Assembly (NCBI RefSeq): GCF_035918015.1
Contig: NZ_CP109132.1
Coordinates: forward strand, 2,170,001 to 2,234,000
Reading direction: 5' to 3'
DNA: 64,000 nucleotides
Source: Streptomyces sp. NBC_01754
GTDB taxonomy: Bacteria > Actinomycetota > Actinomycetes > Streptomycetales > Streptomycetaceae
The stretch's first letter is position 1. Each line of letters opens with the position of its first letter. Shown piece by piece: positions 20,148-26,222 of this stretch. A model generated the notes under the pieces. That model was not told where the DNA came from and made no database searches. It saw nothing but the letters and a program-made list of their open reading frames with translations. Both the position numbers and the translations under genes were made by a program.

Positions 20148-21032
20148 TCAGCCCTTGGGGACGATCTGGATGTCCATGTCGATCTCGATGCTGGACCCGA
20201 CCACCGCGATCCCCCGGGCCAGCATGGTCTGCCAGGTGAGGGTGAAATCCTCCCGGTGCAGCTCCGTGGTGGCACGGCAGGCCGCACGGACCTCGCCCTC
20301 CAGACCGTTGCCGAGGCCGAGATAACGGGTGTCCAGCGTCACCGTGCGGCTCACACCGTGCAGGGTGAGCGCCCCGCTGACCCCCCAGCGGGTGCCGCCC
20401 CGGTGGACGAAACGCTCACTGTAGAACTCCAGGGTCGGATAGCGCCCGACGTCCAGGAAGTCGGAGGAGCGCAGGTGGTCGTCACGCATCTGGACGTTCG
20501 TGTCGATCGACGCGGCGTCGATGACCACGTGCATGGCGGAGTCCTCCATGCGGTCGGCGATCCGGACCGCCCCCGCGAAGGTGTTGAACCTGCCACGGAT
20601 GCGGGCCATACCGATATGACGTGCGGTGAAGCCGATCTGGGAGTGCATCGGCTCGACCTCCCAGTCTCCCGGGGCCGGGAGCTGGGGCGGCTGCGACACC
20701 TGGAGGGTCACGTTTCCGAGCCCGGCGTGACCGCCCTCGGCCACGGTGACCGGGGTGTGGTAGGGCGTGAAGCCCTCCGCGGTGACGGCCAGCCGGTGGT
20801 CGCCCGCGGGGACGGCGGCCACCACGCTTCCGAAGGGATCGGTCTCACCACCCCCGACCTTGCGACCGGCGTCGTCGGTGACGGAGAACTCGGCCTGCCG
20901 CACCGGTTCACCCACGGGGTCCAGCACGCGGCAACTGATCAGACCGGCGGTGCGCGGCACCGGCAGACCGGCTACGACGCTGCTGAACCCGGTGTGGGAC
21001 TTCGCCTTCTTGCCCAGCAAACGACCGAACAT
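20148..21032 (-). CDS. YceI-domain protein with N-terminal carboxypeptidase-regulatory-like domain
   Basis: 294 residues. Residues 30-110 form a beta-sandwich of the carboxypeptidase regulatory type (LISCRVLDPVGEPVRQAEFSV, then GSVVAAVPAGDHRLAVTAEGFTPYH). Residues 118-292 are a YceI lipocalin-like domain (DWEVEPMHSQIGFTARHIGMARIRGRF, DHLRSSDFLDVGRYPTLEF, GALTLHGVSRTV). YceI proteins bind polyisoprenoid or amphiphilic ligands. No secretion signal is evident, which is unusual because many YceI proteins are periplasmic or secreted. The ATG at 21032 has GGGAG 9 bases upstream; the GTG at 21038 is too close to it. Confidence 0.85.
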   Translation of the reverse strand: MFGRLLGKKAKSHTGFSSVVAGLPVPRTAGLISCRVLDPVGEPVRQAEFSVTDDAGRKVGGGETDPFGSVVAAVPAGDHRLAVTAEGFTPYHTPVTVAEGGHAGLGNVTLQVSQPPQLPAPGDWEVEPMHSQIGFTARHIGMARIRGRFNTFAGAVRIADRMEDSAMHVVIDAASIDTNVQMRDDHLRSSDFLDVGRYPTLEFYSERFVHRGGTRWGVSGALTLHGVSRTVTLDTRYLGLGNGLEGEVRAACRATTELHREDFTLTWQTMLARGIAVVGSSIEIDMDIQIVPKG

Positions 21033-21293
21033 GTGCACGTACTCCCAAGGGCGGTTCTCACCTCGGGCCCCTGACAGCTGGACGTCGTTGTCGGAGCAGC
21101 GGCCCGCCGACGAATGAACATTCGATCACTGTTGTGACGTTCGAGGCAAACGTGGCAGGTCGGCGCGGGTTGCGCCGAGTGTTACCGAAGGTCCGAATTA
21201 ACGGTTTCCGCCTGTGCGCGCGTGTGGTGGTGTCTCACGCAGCTCGCCGACTCCACCCGTGCCGTACACCGTCTCCCCTCTCCCCCACTCCAC

Positions 21294-21342
21294 TCCCAGC
21301 TCCCAGCTCCCAGCTCCCAGCTCCCAGCTCCCAGCTCCCAGC
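21294..21342. repeat. 7-bp tandem repeat, seven perfect copies
   Basis: TCCCAGC is repeated seven times without a break, ending 9 bases before the stop codon of the N-acetyltransferase gene as read on the plus strand, i.e. just downstream of that gene. A unit length of 7 is not a codon multiple, in keeping with a non-coding slippage tract. Confidence 0.95.
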
Positions 21343-21351
21343 TCCCGAGCG

Positions 21352-22146
21352 TCACGCGTTCGGGTTCCGGCGGACCACGGGTACGCGGGACAGGCTCAGC
21401 CCGAAGTGCTCGCGGTAGGCGGCCAGCACTTCGGCATCGGTGTCGAGCGGCGTCTCGTGCCGTTCCCCCCGCACAGTGGTCACCAGGGTGCGTCCGCCGA
21501 GCGTCACGCGCCCGGTGGCTGTACACCGCGAGCAGACGAGCGACCGCGTGAAGTGGGAATCGGGTGAGGTGCGGTGATACCAGGCACCGGCCCGGAAGTC
21601 GGCCACCACCCGCGGCCGCAGATCCAGTCGGAACTGCGGCGATCCGTCGCGCACCAGATCCAGGTCCCCGCCCGGAGCCACCTGGAGACGGAACACACCA
21701 CTCGGGTCCCGCTGTTCGGCGCGGTCGTCCAGCGCGAGCGGCCGAAGGGCATGGTCGCCGAATCCGACGTCGGCCAGCCAGGGGCCGGTCCCGTCGTCGG
21801 TCCCCACCCGGATCGCCATGTGGTCGTAGGGGATGCCCAGCAGTCCGCCGTCGCCGAAGACCCTGGCCTGCAACAGCGTGACGCGGAAGCCGAGCCGGCG
21901 CAGCAACGCGGCGAAGGCGCCGTTGAGTTCGTAGCAGAAGCCGCCGCGTCCTCCCGTCACGATCTTGTCGACGAGCTTCTCCTCCTCCAGGACGATGTCC
22001 TCTCCGAGGTGGATCGAGAGGTTCTCGAACGGCACCGTCATCAGGTGACGGAGTTGCAGCTCTCTCAAGGCCTCCGCGTCGGCGCGGGCGGGGCGGCCGG
22101 CGCCGATGCGCTCCAGATAGACGTCTGCCCAGTGGTTCTCCCTCAT
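21352..22146 (-). CDS. nat: Arylamine N-acetyltransferase
   Basis: 264 residues. NAT enzymes transfer an acetyl group from acetyl-CoA to arylamines, hydrazines or, in antibiotic pathways, aminobenzoate units. The catalytic triad is visible: Cys71 in RGGFCYELNG, His109 in PYDHMAIRV and Asp126 in WLADVGFGD. Start ATG 22146 has GGGGAG upstream; the frame remains open to 22347 across the spacer. The first 92 bases plus the upstream spacer are part of the 456-bp repeat, and a second truncated copy of the 5' end lies at 25767-25858. Before the insertion the gene must have followed comEC directly with a 181-bp spacer. Confidence 0.9.
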   Translation of the reverse strand: MRENHWADVYLERIGAGRPARADAEALRELQLRHLMTVPFENLSIHLGEDIVLEEEKLVDKIVTGGRGGFCYELNGAFAALLRRLGFRVTLLQARVFGDGGLLGIPYDHMAIRVGTDDGTGPWLADVGFGDHALRPLALDDRAEQRDPSGVFRLQVAPGGDLDLVRDGSPQFRLDLRPRVVADFRAGAWYHRTSPDSHFTRSLVCSRCTATGRVTLGGRTLVTTVRGERHETPLDTDAEVLAAYREHFGLSLSRVPVVRRNPNA

Positions 22147-22510
22147 GGCCGAATTCTCCCCCGCTGCGGGGGACCACGTCACACGCCCCGCAACGCGCCC
22201 CGGGGTGCGCCCCCGGACCCGGCACGATCCGTCGGCCGGGGTGGCGGCTCGTACCCGGCGGCGAGTGACCGGTACGCGATACAGGAGGGAGACACCGCAC
22301 CGGCCGCCCGCGTGTCCATGAGCGTGTTCACGAGCGGCCCGCCGCACGCAACCCGGCCCCCGCGCCCGCGACGGCGATCGCCCCCTCGGTGTCCGTGCGC
22401 AGCACCTTCGCTCCCCCCGCCCTCAGCGCCTCGAGCGTACGAGGCGCCGGGTGGCCGTACGGATTGTCCGAGCCGCAGCTGATGAGCGCGAGCCGGGGAC
22501 GGGCACCACG
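22055..22510. repeat. 456-bp direct repeat, copy A (comEC 3' end / spacer / nat 5' end)
   Basis: This segment is repeated at 25767-26222 with a constant offset of 3712 bases and about four mismatches (two near 22150, one near 22166, one near 22398). It contains 92 bases of nat, the 181-base spacer and the last 183 bases of comEC. In this copy nat is intact and comEC is only a 3' fragment. Confidence 0.95.
22328..22510 (-). pseudogene. comEC 3' fragment (duplicated tail)
   Basis: The last 60 codons and stop of comEC (beginning GARPRLALISCGSDNPYGH) are duplicated here. The frame continues upstream only into island sequence with no ATG or GTG start, so no functional protein is expected. The full gene is at 26040-28655. 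Confidence 0.92.
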
Positions 22511-22733
22511 GGGCTCAAACGGTGAGTGCGCTTCGTCGCGACGCGCCTGCAAAAGCCGGAGCAACGGCCCCCAGAACGGAAAGAATCACCCACGTGACAA
22601 ACGAGATCTCCGTACGTTTGGAAGCCTCGGACACCAAGGCGAACGAAGGCGCACGTGCCCGCAACGCGTGGTCGCAGCGCTGTAACAGAGGGAGCCGCCT
22701 GCCTACGCGGGAAAGGTCCGTATGAACGCCGAC

Positions 22734-22759
22734 GGCCCGCGCCACTACGGACACGGGCC
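22734..22759 (-). terminator. Possible hairpin downstream of the HD-domain gene
   Basis: GGCCCG and CGGGCC are separated by 14 bases, 18 bases past the HD-gene stop. A short stem; the remaining stretch 22511-22733 holds no gene I can support. Confidence 0.4.
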
Positions 22760-22776
22760 ATCTTGGCGGAGGCCAG

Positions 22777-23361
22777 TCAGCGTAGGTAGGTCTGCTGCCA
22801 CTCGATCGACGACATGTTCAGTGCGGCCTCGGCGAGGGCCTGCGCGCTGGCCGTCTTAAGCTTGTCCTTGGACGTGTCGATCCAGTTCTGGACGTTGCCG
22901 CAGCCTTGTTCCCGGTACTCGACCGCCTGGACGAGACATTCGAGCTTGTCGGCATCACGGGCGCAGATCACTTCGAGGCTGTCGCCGTTCTCGTACTCGC
23001 TGACGACGCGCCCGATGCCGGCGGAAACGGCTGGGTGCGCTTCGGCCAGCTGATCCGCGGTGACCTTCTCGTTCGACGCGGCGTCGAGGTACCGGCGGCC
23101 GATGTGCGGGATGTCAGAGACGCGGGTCTCCTGGGTGTCGTGGAACACGCACATCAGGGCGACCTTTGCAGGGTCGGCGCCCTCCATCATCGCCAGGACG
23201 GATCCGATGACGGCCGTCCGGAAGGAGTGCTCCGCGATCGTCTCGGGGTCTTTGACGCCCGCGATCCACCAGCCGGACCGTTTGGCGCGCTTCAACATGC
23301 CCACCTCCAGCAGGTATCCCGCTGTGCCCTTGGCCTGCTCAGGTGTCGTCTCGTCCGCCAT
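22777..23361 (-). CDS. HD-domain phosphohydrolase (YfbR/HDDC2-like)
   Basis: 194 residues from ATG 23361, which has GGAGGG at 3-4 bases spacing. The metal-binding HD signature is present: His in AEHSFRTAVIGSVLAM, then the HD pair in CVFHDTQETRVSDIPHIGRRYL, and a later Asp in CARDADKLECLVQAVEY. This pattern is that of the small HD family that includes 5'-deoxynucleotidase YfbR, so dephosphorylation of (deoxy)nucleoside monophosphates is the likely activity. It lies inside the repeat-bounded island, read after the IS-interrupted ORF. An alternative GTG at 23418 would overlap the reconstructed stop of that ORF as GTGA, which hints at an ancestral coupled operon. Confidence 0.82.
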   Translation of the reverse strand: MADETTPEQAKGTAGYLLEVGMLKRAKRSGWWIAGVKDPETIAEHSFRTAVIGSVLAMMEGADPAKVALMCVFHDTQETRVSDIPHIGRRYLDAASNEKVTADQLAEAHPAVSAGIGRVVSEYENGDSLEVICARDADKLECLVQAVEYREQGCGNVQNWIDTSKDKLKTASAQALAEAALNMSSIEWQQTYLR

Positions 23362-23448
23362 GGTCCCTCCGGGGTCATTGGTGATCGCGTAGAACGTAAT
23401 GCACGGTCGCAAGGTCACGTCGGCCTTGCGGGGAAAGTCGCCCCTCGT

Positions 23449-23453
23449 CTAGG
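23449..23453. repeat. Target-site duplication of the IS, left copy (CTAGG)
   Basis: CTAGG directly precedes the left inverted repeat and recurs at 25027-25031 directly after the right one. Five bases, perfect. Confidence 0.85.
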
Positions 23454-25026
23454 CTTGAGATTTAACCTCTTCAAGATCGAATCTTGATCGGTTCGCCGGT
23501 TCCCCGGACAGCAGAGCGGCCTTCGCGCGATCATGTCTTCTCGCCAGAGTCAACACCGATCACCCGAAGGCCGTTGAAGTGAGCGTGCTGCATCCGGACG
23601 CCGACGTCGAGGCGCTGCCGTTGTTGTCCCGATTTCGTGAGCGGTTCTACAAGTGCCTGGACCGGCGTGCCGACGCGCTGTTCGAGCTGTCCGACGCGGT
23701 GATGTGCGCCGACCGGCCGGTCACCTCGCTGGTGGAGTTGTCCCTGGAGCCCGTCTTCCGCCGCGGCCATGGCGCGTTGTACGACGCGCTGTCCGAAGGT
23801 CGTGTCGATGAGGAGCGGTTGCGCGACCTCCTGGTCGACCAACTGCCTGCCGACGCCCCGCTGATGTTCGGCATCGACGCGACCACCTTTCCCCGTCCGA
23901 ACGCCGAGTGCTCACCGGATCGAGGTCTGCACTACGCGCCGTGCCGCTGCGACGGCGACCGCAAGGTGGTGCCGGGCTGGGAGTTCCAGTGGGCAACGGC
24001 TCTGGAGTGGGGAAGCTCCTCTTGGACATTGCCGGTCGACGCCCGCCGTCTGCCTGAGGGTTCCTGCCCGGTCGCCGCGACCGCGGCCCAGATCCGCGAC
24101 ATCTCCGACCGCCTGGAACGCCGAGGCCAGGAGGCAGACCGGCCGGCGCCGTTGTTCGTACTGGACCAGGGGTATGCCGCCGCAGCCTTGGTCCACGCTC
24201 TGGACGGGGCGCCAATCCAGACATTGGTGCGCATCGCCGGTGACCGGGTCTTCTATGACGGGCGCCCCGGCCCTCGCAAGCCCGGGCCCGGGCGCAACGG
24301 GGTGCACGGACAGCGTTTCGAACTGGCCGCCCCGGTCAACCTGCGCCGCGCCGACCAGCTGCTGATCGTCCCAGACACACGCCAATATGGACGAGTCGAG
24401 GTGCGGGCCTGGCACCGGATGCACCAGAAGGTGCACCGGACGGGCTACTTCGCGACGCTGGGCGCGAAGCTGTTCTCCCGGCTGCCGATCCTGGAGGGCA
24501 CCGTCATCGAGGTTCGCGTCGAACGCCTGCCGGACGGACGTGCTCCGCACCGCACGATGTGGCTGTGGCATCACGGCCCCGAGCTGCCCGACCTGGACAT
24601 CTGCTGGCGAGCCTACCTGCGGCGCTTCGACATGGAGCACACCTTCAAACTGATGAAGTCCCAGCTCGGCTGGACCGCCGCTCGCCTGCGCCACCCCGAG
24701 CAAGCAGCCCGCTGGACCTGGCTCCTACTCGCCGCCTACGCCCAACTCCGCCTCGCCCGCGGCCTGGTCGGCGACCTGCGACGCCCATGGGAACGCCGGC
24801 CCCGCCCCGGCAAGCCGCTCACCCCCTACCGGGTCCGTCGTGCATTTCGCCACCTCCGAGATCGACTGGGCACCCCCAGCCGCGTGCCGAAAACGAGTCA
24901 CCCCGGCCCTGGCCGCCCGCCGGGCGGCAAGAACGCCCCAGCTCCGCGCCACCGACTCGGATCCGAACTTCGCAAATCGGGTGCACCGGCGACCCAGAAG
25001 CGGAAGAAGAAGGGTTAAATCTCAAG
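23454..25026 (+). mobile_element. Complete insertion sequence, 1,573 bp, DDE transposase
   Basis: Ends are the 14-bp perfect inverted repeats CTTGAGATTTAACC (23454-23467) and its complement (25013-25026), flanked by the 5-bp duplication CTAGG. One transposase ORF fills the element and its TAA stop lies inside the right repeat. Upstream of the ORF an inverted repeat (CGGCCTTCG at 23517-23525 and CGAAGGCCG at 23565-23573) could limit read-through expression. The element looks intact and recent, since both ends and the duplication are perfect. The transposase suggests the IS701/IS4-like group. Confidence 0.92.
23579..25018 (+). CDS. IS transposase (IS701/IS4-like DDE)
   Basis: 479 residues. The RNase-H-like DDE triad can be placed at Asp100 (MFGIDATTFPRP), Asp196 (PLFVLDQGYA) and Glu353 (RRFDMEHTFKLMKSQLGW), with the Y-x-x-x-x-x-R-like helix of IS4-type enzymes following the Glu. 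The C-terminal 60 residues are Pro/Arg/Lys rich, ending KRKKKG. The GTG start has no good ribosome binding site and sits just after a hairpin; an upstream start is not available in frame. I place it in the IS701-like group from memory of similar actinobacterial transposases; the family name needs a database check. Confidence 0.88.
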   Translation: MSVLHPDADVEALPLLSRFRERFYKCLDRRADALFELSDAVMCADRPVTSLVELSLEPVFRRGHGALYDALSEGRVDEERLRDLLVDQLPADAPLMFGIDATTFPRPNAECSPDRGLHYAPCRCDGDRKVVPGWEFQWATALEWGSSSWTLPVDARRLPEGSCPVAATAAQIRDISDRLERRGQEADRPAPLFVLDQGYAAAALVHALDGAPIQTLVRIAGDRVFYDGRPGPRKPGPGRNGVHGQRFELAAPVNLRRADQLLIVPDTRQYGRVEVRAWHRMHQKVHRTGYFATLGAKLFSRLPILEGTVIEVRVERLPDGRAPHRTMWLWHHGPELPDLDICWRAYLRRFDMEHTFKLMKSQLGWTAARLRHPEQAARWTWLLLAAYAQLRLARGLVGDLRRPWERRPRPGKPLTPYRVRRAFRHLRDRLGTPSRVPKTSHPGPGRPPGGKNAPAPRHRLGSELRKSGAPATQKRKKKG

Positions 25027-25310
25027 CTAGGAGTAGCAGGGCTTGGTGACGGAGGCGCTTCGTGAGTTGGGGGGGCGGCCTGCGGTAGCCAGTGGTGCGT
25101 AGCCAGGAGAGCCCACAGGGTGTGTGCGTACAGGTCTACGTATCCGGGGGCTTGGTGGAGTCCTCGGATCAGGTGCCGGAAGAGTGTGACCGGTTCCCAG
25201 TCGGTTCGCTCGCGCATGAACGTGTCGTCGGGCTGAGCTTCGGGAAGGGCTCCGAGCCAGTAGGCCCAGTAGGTCAGGTTCGCGGATTCGGCGGTGTCGT
25301 CGTCGATCAT
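25027..25310 (-). pseudogene. Small island ORF of unknown function, 3' end disrupted by the IS
   Basis: Starts ATG 25310, overlapping the stop of the upstream ORF as ATGA. The sequence begins MIDDDTAESANLTYWAYWLG and includes TLFRHLIRGLHQAPGYVDLY and HTLWALLATHHWLPQ. The IS cuts it near its end: with the IS and one CTAGG removed, the frame continues 13 codons and stops at 23415, giving 105 residues. In the present sequence the frame runs on into the IS to 24819, adding about 70 unrelated residues. The body resembles C-terminal parts of some Streptomyces regulatory proteins as I remember them, but I cannot name a family. Confidence 0.65.
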
Positions 25311-25765
25311 CGCGCGGTGATGAAGTCCGACAGAGGCTGGGTGTCGCCTTGACGGACGAGCGCGGTTGCGGTGGATCGGGCTTCTGCCCAATGAGGGGTC
25401 CAGCCACGGGAGATCAGGGTGTCTCGGCGCGCGTGGAGTGCGTGGGCGCTCAGCCGCAGGACCGGACCCGGGAGCCGGATCGGCGGCGGGGCCGTCTTCA
25501 CGGTCCGCACCAGGGCGACGACCTTCTCCACGGTCATGCGGCTGAGAGCAAGCAGCCGCTTGAACCAGTCGATCGGGGAGTCCACGATCCACACCACCTG
25601 CACCACGCTGTCCAGCACCGCGGCCGGGCGTACACGGCCGAGCTTCAAGGCCATAGCAGCCGCGGTGGTTGGCCGGTCGTGGGCCGGCTTGTCGGTGTAC
25701 CGGGCGAAGTCACGGGAGAGGGCCGCGAAGAACCCGTCGTGGCCGATGAGCTCCAGGCCCGTCAT
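25307..25765 (-). CDS. Island ORF of unknown function, fused in frame to the nat 5' fragment
   Basis: 152 residues from ATG 25765, ending in an ATGA overlap with the next ORF. Helical and basic, with segments FFAALSRDFARYTDKPAHDRP, SPIDWFKRLLALSRMTVEKVVALV and ISRGWTPHWAEARSTATALV. The ATG lies one base outside the 456-bp repeat, and the frame is continuous with the truncated nat gene. Translation could therefore begin at the nat ATG (25858), giving a 183-residue chimera whose first 30 residues are from NAT. Either this is the genuine start or the true N-terminus was lost at the junction. No recognised domain. Confidence 0.55.
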   Translation of the reverse strand: MTGLELIGHDGFFAALSRDFARYTDKPAHDRPTTAAAMALKLGRVRPAAVLDSVVQVVWIVDSPIDWFKRLLALSRMTVEKVVALVRTVKTAPPPIRLPGPVLRLSAHALHARRDTLISRGWTPHWAEARSTATALVRQGDTQPLSDFITAR

Positions 25766-25766
25766 G

Positions 25767-25858
25767 TGCAGCTCTCTCAAGGCCTCCGCGTCGGCGCGGG
25801 CGGGGCGGCCGGCGCCGATGCGCTCCAGATAGACGTCTGCCCAGTGGTTCTCCCTCAT
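25767..25858 (-). pseudogene. nat 5' fragment (first 30 codons)
   Basis: ATG at 25858 and the following codons (MRENHWADVYLERIG...) are the duplicated beginning of the arylamine N-acetyltransferase gene. It keeps the nat ribosome binding site and runs in frame into the island ORF. Confidence 0.9.
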
Positions 25859-26222
25859 GGCCAGATTCTCCCCCGCTGCGAGGGACCACGTCACACGCCC
25901 CGCAACGCGCCCCGGGGTGCGCCCCCGGACCCGGCACGATCCGTCGGCCGGGGTGGCGGCTCGTACCCGGCGGCGAGTGACCGGTACGCGATACAGGAGG
26001 GAGACACCGCACCGGCCGCCCGCGTGTCCATGAGCGTGTTCACGAGCGGCCCGCCGCACGCAACCCGGCCCCCGCGCCCGCGACGGCGATCGCCCCCTCG
26101 GTGTCCGTACGCAGCACCTTCGCTCCCCCCGCCCTCAGCGCCTCGAGCGTACGAGGCGCCGGGTGGCCGTACGGATTGTCCGAGCCGCAGCTGATGAGCG
26201 CGAGCCGGGGACGGGCACCACG
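25767..26222. repeat. 456-bp direct repeat, copy B (comEC 3' end / spacer / nat 5' end)
   Basis: Second copy of the segment at 22055-22510, offset 3712, about 99% identical. Here comEC is intact and nat is only a 5' fragment. Confidence 0.95.

Noticed and set aside
22522-22725. 67-codon plus-strand ORF at the right edge of the island
   Set aside because: No ribosome binding site, no recognisable fold and codon use unlike neighbours; it starts one step outside the comEC fragment and is likely chance.
24819-25026. Extension of the island ORF into the IS as a real C-terminus
   Set aside because: The extension is the antisense of the transposase gene; the reconstructed pre-IS frame gives a compact end and a natural overlap.
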